A DNA stretch of 64,000 nucleotides from Chryseobacterium sp. JUb7 (GCF_024806495.1 NZ_JANUFF010000002.1:639336-703335), one strand, 5' to 3'; positions 1 to 9,535 are shown, counted from the stretch's first letter. Translations and numbers: made by a program. Notes: generated by a model from the sequence alone, not told the origin.

Positions 1-688
1 GCTGTCCGATTCTGTTGTAAGGAATTAAGTTAAGAAGAGAGTTCAAGGCTTCAGGAGTGCCCCATGCGTCTTTATTGATCGGCGTCTGAATAGCACCGGG
101 ACAAATTGAATTAACCCGGATTTTGTCTGCACCATATTCCTGCGCCAGCGTCTGCATCAACATTCTTATGGCTCCTTTACTTGAAGCATAATTGGCGTGG
201 CCTGCCCAAGGAATAATTTCGTGAACCGAACTGATATGAATAATTTTTCCACAGGCAACGGAACGTGAAGTATCGATTCCGCGGCGAAGAAATTCTTTAA
301 TAGCTTCTCTGGCACATAGAAACTGACCTGTAAGGTTGATACCAATTACCGCATTCCACTGATCAAGCGTCATTTCTGTGAATTTTGCATCTTTTTGAAC
401 ACCAGCATTATTTACGAGAATATCGAACGTTCCGAATTCAGAAACTACATCCTGAAACATCCTGATCACCTGATCTTCTTTGGAAACATCACATTGATAT
501 GTCATGCCTTTCCCTCCGGCATCTGTAATTTCTTTTAAAACAGCTTTAGCTTCGTCTGTGGACCTTTCTGATGAATGATTCACAATAACTGTTGCCCCCG
601 CTGAAGCAAGCGATTTTGCAATTCCCGAACCAATTCCACTGGAGGCTCCTGTGACTATAGCGACCTGATTATGAAGTGATATTTCCAT
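1..688 (-). CDS. SDR family oxidoreductase, 3' part missing
   Basis: Short-chain dehydrogenase/reductase, most like glucose 1-dehydrogenase-type enzymes. The start is the ATG at 688. The N-terminal Rossmann motif TGASSGIGSG lies at about residues 14-23, NNAG follows in mid-protein, and the catalytic set is visible as Ser in HISSVHE, then Tyr and Lys in ANYASSKGA. About 229 codons are present before the window edge; full proteins of this type are near 260 residues, so only the C-terminal tail is lost. The NAD(P)-dependent substrate cannot be told from sequence. The upstream region (689-760) separates it from the GNAT gene on the same strand. Confidence 0.9.
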   Translation of the reverse strand, partial: MEISLHNQVAIVTGASSGIGSGIAKSLASAGATVIVNHSSERSTDEAKAVLKEITDAGGKGMTYQCDVSKEDQVIRMFQDVVSEFGTFDILVNNAGVQKDAKFTEMTLDQWNAVIGINLTGQFLCAREAIKEFLRRGIDTSRSVACGKIIHISSVHEIIPWAGHANYASSKGAIRMLMQTLAQEYGADKIRVNSICPGAIQTPINKDAWGTPEALNSLLNLIPYNRIGQ

Positions 689-760
689 GTTTAATTATTT
701 GATGTTACTCAAATTTATGGAAGAATCAAGCCAAACGGGAACTTTGCAATTAAAAATTTC

Positions 761-1234
761 TTAAAGTTTTTTATACATCAGATATTGCGGACCAATTCTA
801 CCAATCTTTGTTTTACCTTCATATAAATACCCAACCTGAATATAAAGATTATAGGCCAAAGGGTTATTTTGATTGACCGTAAGTACAATTTCGTCACAGT
901 TTATAAAATTGTTTTTAACAAAATCATCTACCAGAATCATCGCCGATTTTCCGATTCCCTTTCCCTGTGCATTTGGATTAACTGATAAAGAACGAAGTAA
1001 AACAGCATTTTTATTGTCTGTGATATCCAATTTATCCTCACCGAAATCCAGTGTAAAAAATCCAACAGGTTTGTCATCATCAAAAATAGTTACCGGATGT
1101 TCCAATCCTGTATTTCTGTCTTTAATCCTTTGCAAAGCAAATGCAGCTGTTGATGTATATTTAGACTGAATGTCATCCAAAGTATAATTGACTTCAGAAA
1201 AATATTCCTGTTTGAAAAATTCTAAGCGGATCAT
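761..1234 (-). CDS. GNAT family N-acetyltransferase
   Basis: 157-residue GNAT-fold acetyltransferase. The acetyl-CoA pyrophosphate loop is clear as NPNAQGKGIGKSA (about residues 86-98), after the beta strand LLRSLSV, and the late strand NPLAYNLYIQVGY fits the C-terminal GNAT half. The acceptor substrate is unknown. It begins three bases after the stop of the DUF1684 gene on the same strand, so the two are probably co-transcribed. Confidence 0.85.
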   Translation of the reverse strand: MIRLEFFKQEYFSEVNYTLDDIQSKYTSTAAFALQRIKDRNTGLEHPVTIFDDDKPVGFFTLDFGEDKLDITDNKNAVLLRSLSVNPNAQGKGIGKSAMILVDDFVKNNFINCDEIVLTVNQNNPLAYNLYIQVGYLYEGKTKIGRIGPQYLMYKKL

Positions 1235-1237
1235 ATC

Positions 1238-1855
1238 TTAATGATGATAAATATCTTCATACATGACACCGGCACGAATTTCGACCGGCAGTTTATTTTC
1301 CTCAGGAACGATCGGACAGTTGTAATCGTAGGCATTGTAAGCACAGAAAGGCTGATAAGATTTATTAAAATCCAATATGATGGTATTCCCTTTAGGAATA
1401 GTAAGATCCATATATTTTCCACCTCCGTAAGTTTCTTTTTCATTAGTAGCATCACGGAAAGGCAGAAACAGATAGTTCCTGTATTTCTTCTGTTTTATTA
1501 AATCCAGACTTTGATATAATGTTAAAGTATATTTTTTCCCATCAAGATCAAAACTTGCTTTTCCATATTCTCTATAAGACTTCGTTTTCCCCGAAGAAGT
1601 AGGAAGGTCAAAAGGTTTTGGGTTCTTCGTTTTTACAAATGTAGCCGTTATTCTATATTTTAAATCGAACGGAAAAAAAGGATGTCCTTTAAAGTTAGTT
1701 AAATTATCACCTCTTAAAGGCGTTTCTTTTGGATTTAGATATTCAGCATTAAGATCTTCCTGAAATTTCTTCACTTCCATGATTTCTTTAGAAACCATTT
1801 TTTGAGAGAAAAAAAACAATGGAAACAGCATTAATATCAGTATAAATTTCTTCAT
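1238..1855 (-). CDS. DUF1684 domain secreted protein
   Basis: 205 residues. It starts with a signal peptide (MKKFILILMLFPLFFFSQ). The C-terminal half has the DUF1684 signature: a FRDATNEKETYGGGKYMDL block, then LDFNKSYQPFCAYN and a closing PEENKLPVEIRAG block. The family has no established biochemical role; members are exported in Bacteroidota. It is first in a likely two-gene unit with the GNAT gene. The 240 bp upstream (1856-2097) is a divergent promoter region shared with the GMC oxidoreductase. Confidence 0.85.
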   Translation of the reverse strand: MKKFILILMLFPLFFFSQKMVSKEIMEVKKFQEDLNAEYLNPKETPLRGDNLTNFKGHPFFPFDLKYRITATFVKTKNPKPFDLPTSSGKTKSYREYGKASFDLDGKKYTLTLYQSLDLIKQKKYRNYLFLPFRDATNEKETYGGGKYMDLTIPKGNTIILDFNKSYQPFCAYNAYDYNCPIVPEENKLPVEIRAGVMYEDIYHH

Positions 1856-2097
1856 AAATCTGTTTAAAAGTTTAAAACTATGAATTTTTGATGGTATTCG
1901 TGTTAAAAAATAATTACAAAAAACCAGCCAATAATAAGAATAAATATTTTCCTACATTTAAATTGAACAAGCATAAATTTTCAATGAAAGATCAATAGTT
2001 TTAAATTTCAAAATATAAATATTCATAATTAAGTTTAAATACTATTAACGTTTTATTTTGTAGCATATTTTTTGGACAGGCTGATTAAAAATCATCA

Positions 2098-3669
2098 ATG
2101 GACAGAAAAAGTTTCATTAGAAACAGCCTTCTTGCAGTCGGAGGCTTTTACTTTTTACAAACCAACCTATTTGAAGCAGCTCAACCCAAATTTAAGGATA
2201 AAAAAGATATAAACGCTCCTATCATCATCATTGGTTCCGGATATGGAGGTGCTGTTTCCGCTTTACGTCTTTGTCAGGCCGGAAAAAAAGTTGTTATGCT
2301 TGAAATGGGCATGAACTGGAAAAGTTCCGGACTTCCCTATTCAAATTTATTAAAGCCCGGACCAAGTTCAGCGTGGCTAAAAACAAAAACCATTGCACCA
2401 TTTTTTAATATTTTCTCATTAAAACTTTTTACGGGAGTTCTGGACCGCCTTGATTTTGAAAACATCAATATCTGGGTAGGAAGAGGTGTTGGCGGAGGTT
2501 CACTGGTAAACGGCGGAATGGCTGTAACTCCCAAAAGAAACTATTTTGAAGAAGTTTTCCCTCATTTAGATTCTGATAAATTTTATAATATCTATTTTCC
2601 TAAAGCAAAAGAAGAGCTAAAAGTAAACGTTATTAATGAAACTTTCTTACAGGAATGTCCTTTTTATAAATTTACGAGAGTCGGTGAAGCTGAAGCTCAT
2701 AAAGCAGGTTTTAAAACAGTAAGAGTTCCGAATGTCTATGATTTCAGCTACATGGAAAGAGAATATAAAAATGAAGTTCCCCGTTCAGCTTTTAATACAG
2801 AGGTCATTTATGGAAACAACCATGGGAAAAACAGTCTCGACAAAACTTATCTTCAAAAAGCACTCGATACAGGAAATCTGGAAATAATAGATCTCCATCA
2901 CGTTGACAGTATACAGCTTAATGATGATCAATCCTATACCCTGAAAGTTAACCAGATTGATACTTCAGGAAAAAGCATTGCAGAAAAAACATTCAGCTGT
3001 AAAAAACTTATTCTTGCAGCAGGGACGATGGGCACTTTACAATTATTATTACGTTCCCATGCATTGCATCATTTTCCTATTAATGATTATGTAGGAAAAA
3101 ACTGGGGAAACAATGGAAATTTTATGACCGGAAGAAACTGGGTAAAGCCAATGACCGGAGGAACCGGAAGCAAGCAGTCAACCATTCCGGTAGGCGGTGT
3201 AGACAATTGGGAAGATCCCGAGCATCCTTTCTTCGCTGAAATTGCTCCTCTTCCTATGGGTATGGACGTCGCAACAGCCTTATATCTCCAGATCAACAGG
3301 GTTGACAAAAAAGGAGAAGTTTCCTATAAAAACAATCAGCTTGTCTTGGACTGGAATGAAAGCCATACTCAAAAGATGAAAGAAAATGCTGACTTTTTCA
3401 TCAAAAAAATGAATAAAGCAAATGGCGGAACAAGAGCCCATTTATTATTCAAAAATGGTTTTGGGGCTAATATTTGTTACCATCCTTTGGGCGGATGCGT
3501 TTTAGGAGAAGCGACTGATGAATTCGGAAAACTGAAAAATCACGATAATCTTTTTGTTTTAGACGGCTCATTAATTCCCGGTACAATTGGTGTTAACCCT
3601 TTTGTAACAATCGTTGCCATTACAGAATATTGCATTGAAAACCTGATTTCCACCAATCAATTTGCTTAG
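2098..3669 (+). CDS. GMC oxidoreductase, cholesterol oxidase-like
   Basis: 523-residue FAD flavoprotein of the GMC family. The N-terminus MDRKSFIRNSLLAVGGF resembles a Tat or secretory signal. The FAD-binding GSGYGGAVSALRL motif sits near residues 47-59 and is followed by VVMLEMG. WVGRGVGGGSLVNGGMA matches the cholesterol oxidase subgroup. The C-terminal active-site region is ICYHPLGGC, then LFVLDGSLIPGTIGVNPF. It probably oxidises a sterol-like or alicyclic alcohol in the periplasm, but the substrate is not shown by the sequence. It stands alone, divergent from the DUF1684 gene. Confidence 0.88.
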   Translation: MDRKSFIRNSLLAVGGFYFLQTNLFEAAQPKFKDKKDINAPIIIIGSGYGGAVSALRLCQAGKKVVMLEMGMNWKSSGLPYSNLLKPGPSSAWLKTKTIAPFFNIFSLKLFTGVLDRLDFENINIWVGRGVGGGSLVNGGMAVTPKRNYFEEVFPHLDSDKFYNIYFPKAKEELKVNVINETFLQECPFYKFTRVGEAEAHKAGFKTVRVPNVYDFSYMEREYKNEVPRSAFNTEVIYGNNHGKNSLDKTYLQKALDTGNLEIIDLHHVDSIQLNDDQSYTLKVNQIDTSGKSIAEKTFSCKKLILAAGTMGTLQLLLRSHALHHFPINDYVGKNWGNNGNFMTGRNWVKPMTGGTGSKQSTIPVGGVDNWEDPEHPFFAEIAPLPMGMDVATALYLQINRVDKKGEVSYKNNQLVLDWNESHTQKMKENADFFIKKMNKANGGTRAHLLFKNGFGANICYHPLGGCVLGEATDEFGKLKNHDNLFVLDGSLIPGTIGVNPFVTIVAITEYCIENLISTNQFA

Positions 3670-3714
3670 CATCCGAGCTAATTTATACTCCAGCAGCATA
3701 GCAAAAAAAATAAA

Positions 3715-4116
3715 TCAGTATGATTCTGAAATTTTCACCCGATAGACATCTGAAGAATTTCTTTTGATAGATTCTACATAAAATCCACCTTCTTCAGGAA
3801 TAACTTCTTTCAGATCGAAACTTTTACAGTCTTTGGGAAGTCCGGAAAAAATTAATGTAAACCAAAAGTCACGCATAAAAGGAACAGGTGTCCAGTTCGG
3901 AAATACAGTGATGTTCTCCGTATGAATTAACTGGCTTTTATGCTCCGACTGATTATCAAAAAGATATGTTGAATGCCAGATTCTGATCAGATTTCCTAAA
4001 AACGGAGATGCAGGAAAACAGCAATGTACAATCACCTGTTTCTCCTCTTCTACTTTTGTCTGAAGAGATTCCAGCAATTCTTTTGCAATAACAGGTTTAA
4101 TAACGACTTCTTCCAC
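3715..4116 (-). CDS. hypothetical protein
   Basis: 133 residues, no signal peptide or membrane segment. A short helical N-terminus (KELLESLQTKVEEEK) leads into a hydrophobic core with VIVHCCFPASPFLGNLIRIW and FMRDFWFTLIFSGLP. I do not recognise the family, though the composition is that of a folded cytosolic protein. It is followed on the same strand by mqo after an intergenic hairpin repeat. Confidence 0.55.
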   Translation of the reverse strand: MEEVVIKPVIAKELLESLQTKVEEEKQVIVHCCFPASPFLGNLIRIWHSTYLFDNQSEHKSQLIHTENITVFPNWTPVPFMRDFWFTLIFSGLPKDCKSFDLKEVIPEEGGFYVESIKRNSSDVYRVKISESY

Positions 4117-4137
4117 TTTTTATGAGATAACAGGTAA

Positions 4138-4185
4138 TGAGTAATAAGTAATTGGCAAAGATAATCCATTATTACTTATTACTCA
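4138..4185. repeat. AT-rich inverted repeat of a dispersed family
   Basis: Perfect 15-bp arms TGAGTAATAAGTAAT (4138-4152) and its complement (4171-4185) around an 18-base spacer. Near-identical words recur at 50272-50312 and 50403-50504, so this is an interspersed element rather than a private terminator. Confidence 0.7.
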
Positions 4186-4202
4186 CTGCTTATTATTTAT
4201 AG

Positions 4203-5708
4203 CTAATAGTCAAGTTCTAATTTTTCTTTTGTATAATTTCTTACCTGATCAGTAAGCTCAGGATTTACAGCCAGTTTCTGACCATAAGACGGGATCATTT
4301 CCAATAGCTTATCTTTCCATTCTCCGTTAAGTTTTTCAGGAAAGCATTTTTCAAGAACATTCAGCATAGCGTATACAGCTGTCGAAGCTCCCGGAGAAGC
4401 ACCTAATAAAGATGCAATTGTTCCTGTTTTATTAACAACAACCTCGGTTCCGAACTCCAGTTTTCCACCGTCTTTTTCGTCTTTCTTGATAATCTGAACT
4501 CTTTGCCCTGCTACTTTCAATTCCCAATCTTCTTCCTTAGCATCTTTAATAAACTCTCTCAAATGCTGCATTCTTTGAGTTTTGTTCATCGCAACCTGCT
4601 GAATAAGGTATTTCGTTAATGGAATGTTATGCCACCATGCCCCGAATAGAGATTTGATGTTTTTTGTATTAACACTTTCCGGGAGATCCAGATAGCTTCC
4701 TTCTTTTAAAAACTTAGTTGAAAATCCTGCAAACGGACCAAACAGAAGTGCTTTTTGACCATCGATAATTCTAAGATCAAGGTGAGGAACAGACATTGGC
4801 GGTGCATCTACCGTTGCCTGTGTATATACTTTTGCCTGATGTTTTTCTACGAGCTCCTGGTTATGACTTACCAGCCACTGTCCGGAAACAGGGAAACCTC
4901 CATACCCTTCACTTTCTTTGATATCGGAGCTATCCAGTAAAGGAAGCGCATATCCACCAGCACCGATGAACATAAAATCTGCTACGACTTCCTGTTTATG
5001 TTTGTTGATTCTGTCTTTTATTTTCATGCCCCATTTTCCATCATTTCTGGGATCTATATCTTTTACTTCATGGTATAGGAAAACATCCACATTAGAATCT
5101 TCCAACAGGTGTCTACCCATTTTTCTGGTCAGGGTTCCGAAATTTACATCTGTTCCCATTTCCATTTTTGTGGCAGCCATTACTTCAGATTCTTTTCTTT
5201 TGCTCATCACCAAAGGAATCCATTCTCTCAGTGTATCGTGATCTGTAGCAAACTCCATTCCTTTAAAAAGAACAGATTCGCTCATTTTATCATGACGTTT
5301 TTTCAGGTATTCAGCATCTTTTTCACCAAATACCAAACTCATATGAGGGCAAGAATTAATAAAATCTTTAGGTTCCTGGATGTATCCTTTATTCACAAGA
5401 TAAGCCCAAAACTGTTTTGAAATTTCGAACTGTTCTGCGATGCTTTCTGCTTTGGAAATATCAATGCTTCCGTCCGGTTTTTCCGGAGTATAATTTAGTT
5501 CGCAAAAAGCCGAATGTCCCGTTCCTGCATTATTCCAAGCGGCTGTACTTTCCTTGGCAAACCTGCCCAGTCTTTCGAAGATTGCGATCTCCAGATTGGG
5601 ATCAAATTCGTGAAGCAGCGTAGCTAAAGTGGCACTCATGATTCCGCCACCTACCAGTACAACGTCATATTTTGGTTTCGGTGTTCTGCTTATAAGCGAT
5701 TGTGACAT
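4203..5708 (-). CDS. mqo: malate:quinone oxidoreductase
   Basis: 501-residue FAD-dependent malate:quinone oxidoreductase, a peripheral membrane enzyme oxidising malate to oxaloacetate with electrons passed to menaquinone. The FAD motif VVLVGGGIMSATLATLL is at about residues 16-32, followed by the diagnostic ERLGRFAKESTAAWNNAGTG and HSAFCELNYTP. The C-terminus keeps GTIASLLGASPGASTA. Length matches the family. It sits alone between two dispersed intergenic repeats. Confidence 0.95.
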   Translation of the reverse strand: MSQSLISRTPKPKYDVVLVGGGIMSATLATLLHEFDPNLEIAIFERLGRFAKESTAAWNNAGTGHSAFCELNYTPEKPDGSIDISKAESIAEQFEISKQFWAYLVNKGYIQEPKDFINSCPHMSLVFGEKDAEYLKKRHDKMSESVLFKGMEFATDHDTLREWIPLVMSKRKESEVMAATKMEMGTDVNFGTLTRKMGRHLLEDSNVDVFLYHEVKDIDPRNDGKWGMKIKDRINKHKQEVVADFMFIGAGGYALPLLDSSDIKESEGYGGFPVSGQWLVSHNQELVEKHQAKVYTQATVDAPPMSVPHLDLRIIDGQKALLFGPFAGFSTKFLKEGSYLDLPESVNTKNIKSLFGAWWHNIPLTKYLIQQVAMNKTQRMQHLREFIKDAKEEDWELKVAGQRVQIIKKDEKDGGKLEFGTEVVVNKTGTIASLLGASPGASTAVYAMLNVLEKCFPEKLNGEWKDKLLEMIPSYGQKLAVNPELTDQVRNYTKEKLELDY

Positions 5709-5880
5709 AATTCTAAATTTTACATCAAATTTCGGGAAAAGTTTTAAAAATAAGAACGTGTTTAACGATTTTAACAGGTTTATTTTTGAGAAAAATTAAA
5801 GTTTTTATTATGCTAAAAAATACGATCGAAATAATCAATTATTGGGAATTGAAACGATTAATCAAATTGAATAAAATGAG

Positions 5881-5964
5881 GCTTCGACAAACTTAGTGTG
5901 TAAACGTTTGAATCTCCAATATAAATAATTAATATCAGAGAGGTCACGTTAAGCTTGTCGAAGC
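5881..5964. repeat. inverted pair of a dispersed repeat
   Basis: GCTTCGACAA (5881-5890) and TTGTCGAAGC (5955-5964) are exact complements, and similarity continues inward (ACTTAGTGTG against GCTTAACGTG). The same word occurs at 35301-35324. This is a common type of intergenic repeat in Bacteroidota. The rest of 5709-5978 shows nothing else clear. Confidence 0.65.
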
Positions 5965-5978
5965 ACCTATTAATAGGC

Positions 5979-7019
5979 TTAATTTAATTTTGCAGTCAGT
6001 TTTTTAAACTGTTTTTCTGCATTTTTTCCTTCATAAAGGATTGCATAAATGGTATCTACGATAGGCAGTTCAAGACCTTTTTGCTTAGCCGTTTTATAAA
6101 TAGAATCTGCTGCATAATATCCTTCTGCGACCATGTTCATCGACTGGATTGCTGATTTTACAGTGTATCCTTTTCCGATCAGATTCCCTAAGTTTCTGTT
6201 TCTTGAAAATAAAGAATAGGCTGTAACCAGTAAATCTCCCAGATAGGCACTTTCGTTGACATCTCTAGGCGCTTCATAAATAGCTTCCAGAAAGATTTCC
6301 ATTTCGCGGATCGCATTAGACACAAATACAGCTGTAAAGTTATCTCCATAACCCAGTCCGCTTGCTATTCCAGCTCCGATGGCAAAAATATTTTTCAGAA
6401 TGGCACTGTATTCATTTCCCAAAATATCTTTACTTGAATGTACTTTTATAAAATCAGAATTAAAGATATCTACCAGTTTTTTAGATGTTTCTTCTTCAAC
6501 CGTTGCCACCGTAAGGTAAGAAAGTCTTTCCATCGCTACCTCTTCAGCATGACAGGGTCCGGCAATGACAGCCTGATTTCTGAAACCTATTTTAAATTCG
6601 TCTCTCAGATAGTGCGCCACCACATCATTGACTTTAGGAATGATTCCTTTAATGGCGGAAACAAAGATTTTATCTTTATACTCACACTTCATTTTATCCA
6701 GAGTATCAGATAAATAAATGGAAGGAGTTGCCAGAACGATAACATCACAAGCTGAAACCAGCTCATTGATATCTGTTGTCAGCTTTAGATTTTTAAGATT
6801 GAAGTTTACTGCTGTAAGATAAGTAGGATTGTGACCGCGAAGCTCTATGGCTCCTTTTACAAACTCATTTCTTACACACCAGTGCACCACTTTACAGTTT
6901 TCAACAAGCATTTTTACAATTGCCGTTGCAAAACTTCCGCTCCCTACAACACCTACAGAAATACTATTTTTATTCTTTTTTGGATTCGAAGATTCCGAAT
7001 TCGTTTTCTTTTTAGCCAT
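5979..7019 (-). CDS. gpsA: NAD(P)-dependent glycerol-3-phosphate dehydrogenase
   Basis: Reduces dihydroxyacetone phosphate to sn-glycerol-3-phosphate for phospholipid synthesis. I place the start at the ATG at 7019 (MAKKKTN), seven codons inside the longest frame, because the extra residues are unlike the family. The NAD-binding motif VGVVGSGSFATAIV follows, then VILATPSI and the conserved VSAIKGI. GNEYSAILKNIFAIGAGIA carries the catalytic Lys region, and SRNRNLG ends the conserved core. About 346 residues, slightly longer than usual because of a Lys/Asn-rich N-terminus. It is divergent from the M23 peptidase gene. Confidence 0.93.
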   Translation of the reverse strand: MAKKKTNSESSNPKKNKNSISVGVVGSGSFATAIVKMLVENCKVVHWCVRNEFVKGAIELRGHNPTYLTAVNFNLKNLKLTTDINELVSACDVIVLATPSIYLSDTLDKMKCEYKDKIFVSAIKGIIPKVNDVVAHYLRDEFKIGFRNQAVIAGPCHAEEVAMERLSYLTVATVEEETSKKLVDIFNSDFIKVHSSKDILGNEYSAILKNIFAIGAGIASGLGYGDNFTAVFVSNAIREMEIFLEAIYEAPRDVNESAYLGDLLVTAYSLFSRNRNLGNLIGKGYTVKSAIQSMNMVAEGYYAADSIYKTAKQKGLELPIVDTIYAILYEGKNAEKQFKKLTAKLN

Positions 7020-7198
7020 AAAACAAAATGTGAATTGCAAATATATTAAAACAAAGGTTGAGAAGGGCTTTTGCCGGCATGATAAAACCCAATTTTAGAT
7101 AAAATTAACACTTCCAGACAATTAAATATCTAATTAACCGTTAAATACAGAAATAACTAAAGTTTTGTTAAAAATAATGCTAAAAGTTTATTTTTAAT

Positions 7199-7206
7199 TA
7201 ATTTTG
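7199..7206 (+). promoter_or_regulatory. candidate -7 promoter box
   Basis: TAATTTTG fits the Bacteroidota -7 consensus TAnnTTTG, 40 bp before the M23 peptidase ATG. No well-spaced TTTG -33 box is evident. Confidence 0.4.
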
Positions 7207-7245
7207 CAAGCTTAAACCGTTTTGTTTAATACTAAGAAAAGAAAA

Positions 7246-8271
7246 ATGAAGAAATTTCTAAGCAGCAAAAAGAACGTGAATTTCCTTTTGGGAGGACTTT
7301 TGCTTATCATTTTTGCACAAGGTATATTTATAACCACTTTATTTTCTAAAAAAGATGATAAAACCTATGAGGTGAATCTTGTAAAAATAAACACTGAGAA
7401 AGACAGTGTAGATTACTTAAAAATGAAAACAGATCTTACTTTAGTAGATCAGACTGTAGTTCAACTGAATACGTTTTTGAAATCCAAAGACGTGCCTAGT
7501 GAAAAAATAACAGTATTGAGTAAAGACAGTATTTCAAACTCTATCTATCTGGCTAAACAGGCCAACCGCTACAGCCAGTATTTGATGGATCTTCAGAAAA
7601 AATTGATGCAGGTTCCTTTGGGAATGCCTACAGATGGCTATATTTCATCTAATTTTGGAATCAGAAAAAATCCTATTCCTTTTAAAACCGTTTATGCATC
7701 GGTAAAAGGAAATACTTCCACTGAAGCAAAACCATCCGTTGCTGCTGCTCCGAAGCCTGAAGTAAAGGCAGAACCTATTGAAAAGATTATTGAAATCACC
7801 GACAGCTACGGAGAAAAAAGACAGGTAAAAGTAATGGTAACACCAAAAGCCAGTCCAGCCCCGGTTGCTTCTGCTCCGGCTACAAGCTCATCGCCAAAAA
7901 ACATAGCCACTGCCACAAAACCTGCAGAAAAAAATAATCCCCCTGCCGAAGCTGACCAGATGCAGTTTCATAAAGGACTTGATATTGCTGTTCCTTTTGG
8001 ATCTGATGTCATAGCTACTGCCGCAGGAACCGTAATTTTCTCAGGACAAAAAGGAGGCTATGGAAACTGTGTCATCGTTTCTCACGGGAATGGTCTCGCA
8101 ACCCTTTACGGACATTTATCACAATTGGTCGCTAAAGTGAATGATAAAATAAAAGTAGGCCAGGTAATTGCGAAGTCCGGTAACTCCGGTCGCTCCACAG
8201 GCCCACACCTCCACTATGAGGTGCATAAAAATAATACTCCGGTAAATCCGAAGTTATTTATGAATTTATAA
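7246..8271 (+). CDS. M23 family metallopeptidase with interrupted catalytic domain
   Basis: Peptidoglycan endopeptidase-type protein. I prefer the ATG at 7246 over a TTG at 7222. A single N-terminal membrane segment (FLLGGLLLIIFAQGIFITTL) anchors it, followed by a helical region. The LytM signature is split: SSNFGIRKNP is followed by about 90 residues rich in Lys, Ala, Pro and Ser before FHKGLDIAVPFG supplies the first zinc His and Asp. YGHLSQL and GPHLHYEVH give the remaining ligands. The insert falls where the family normally has about a dozen residues. It ends at a strong bidirectional terminator. Confidence 0.88.
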   Translation: MKKFLSSKKNVNFLLGGLLLIIFAQGIFITTLFSKKDDKTYEVNLVKINTEKDSVDYLKMKTDLTLVDQTVVQLNTFLKSKDVPSEKITVLSKDSISNSIYLAKQANRYSQYLMDLQKKLMQVPLGMPTDGYISSNFGIRKNPIPFKTVYASVKGNTSTEAKPSVAAAPKPEVKAEPIEKIIEITDSYGEKRQVKVMVTPKASPAPVASAPATSSSPKNIATATKPAEKNNPPAEADQMQFHKGLDIAVPFGSDVIATAAGTVIFSGQKGGYGNCVIVSHGNGLATLYGHLSQLVAKVNDKIKVGQVIAKSGNSGRSTGPHLHYEVHKNNTPVNPKLFMNL

Positions 8272-8282
8272 GAGATTTTTAG

Positions 8283-8329
8283 TTAATAAACAGGCTGCGG
8301 CACCAAAGGTGCCGCAGCCTGTTTATTAA
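8283..8329. terminator. bidirectional terminator
   Basis: Perfect 22-bp inverted repeat around the loop AAA, core CAGGCTGCGGCACC, lying between the convergent M23 and MBL genes. Confidence 0.85.
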
Positions 8330-8340
8330 AATCCCATTTA

Positions 8341-9519
8341 TCATTCCAAAAAGCTTAATTTACCTTCCAAGTGAATCAGGTTTCCTTCTTTGGATGTAAA
8401 ATTTGAATACACTATATTTTTGTTATAATCTTCTATATGCGTTATGTTGTATCCGTTTTTAGGTTCGTGCCAGTAAACAAGAAAAACATTCTTAGCAACT
8501 TCCACCACAGAATATTTAACGGTATCCGAAGCGCCTTTTGATGATCCTTCTGTTTTAACGAAAGTCATTGTTTCATGATCCTTGAATTCTTCAACAAATT
8601 TTGTATCATTAAAATCAACCAAGACTTTTCTTCCGATCGCCGGGTAAGGTGATTTCAGATCCCAGTTCATTTCACCCAGGAAAACTTTCACCCCCATTTC
8701 CAGCTCATCTTTTCCTGAAAGCTTTGGATATTTGCTAACCATAAAATTTACAATCGCATCTGAAGTTTTATTTTCAGTGACTGCTTTTTTATAGTTTTCA
8801 AGATAGTTTCCGACAAAATCCAAAGACTTTGGAGAAAGATCCAACGTTGCATAATGTGAAGGCACAACCTGTACGGGATGTAATGCTTTCATTGCATTAA
8901 TCTGTCTGATCCATTGATCAATAGCTTCTTTGTTTTGGGTGTCTGCCATCCAGATGTACGAATCTACGGTTACTGAAATCCCTCCTACAATTGTTTTTAT
9001 CGAAGGAATCCAAAGAAAACTATGAGCAGAATCATCTAAGTTCTGTTTAAGTTCAATTTTATTTCCTTCCAAATCAGGGACCGAATTTACAGCTTCCGGA
9101 ATGATAATTTCCGAAGGTGCATTTTCTTTTAATTTGGGTCCCCAAACATTTAATTTTCCATCTTTCGAAGCCGAAATAAGATAAGCCGTCTGGGCAGTGG
9201 AAATAATTTTCACATCAGGAAATGCTTTTTTAATAACATCAAGACCAAAATAAAAATCAGGATCACTGTGAGAAATAAAAACTGTTTTCAGGTTTTTTCC
9301 GGTAGATTTTATTTCTTTTACCAATTCTAAGGCAAAATTCTTCTCAAACTGAGCATCAACCAGCATGGCATCTTTTTCACCATAAATAATCGTTGAAGTA
9401 ATAGGGAAAATTGCTTTCGAACCAGGATTATAAACCTTTATTTTTAAATCTCCGGCCAGCAGAACCGTTGTACAACTTAACAGCAGGATTAATGATAAAA
9501 ATTGCTTTTTAAACATCAT
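8341..9519 (-). CDS. secreted MBL-fold hydrolase with MoaF-like C-terminal domain
   Basis: 392 residues with a signal peptide (SLILLLSCTTVLLAG). The metallo-beta-lactamase fold is visible from STIIYGEKDAMLVD; the metal motif reads ISHSDPDFYFG, so the canonical HxHxDH is reduced, with the first His replaced by Ser or shifted. Later ligand candidates are DDSAHSFLW and VVPSHYATLD. The last ~80 residues (VFLVYWHEPKNGYNITHIED, then NFTSKEGNLIHLEG) resemble the MoaF/calycin-type domain. The gene follows the NmrA-like gene by 16 bp and is probably in the Rrf2-controlled unit. Substrate unknown. Confidence 0.72.
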   Translation of the reverse strand: MMFKKQFLSLILLLSCTTVLLAGDLKIKVYNPGSKAIFPITSTIIYGEKDAMLVDAQFEKNFALELVKEIKSTGKNLKTVFISHSDPDFYFGLDVIKKAFPDVKIISTAQTAYLISASKDGKLNVWGPKLKENAPSEIIIPEAVNSVPDLEGNKIELKQNLDDSAHSFLWIPSIKTIVGGISVTVDSYIWMADTQNKEAIDQWIRQINAMKALHPVQVVPSHYATLDLSPKSLDFVGNYLENYKKAVTENKTSDAIVNFMVSKYPKLSGKDELEMGVKVFLGEMNWDLKSPYPAIGRKVLVDFNDTKFVEEFKDHETMTFVKTEGSSKGASDTVKYSVVEVAKNVFLVYWHEPKNGYNITHIEDYNKNIVYSNFTSKEGNLIHLEGKLSFLE

Positions 9520-9535
9520 TTTAGTTTAATATTAA

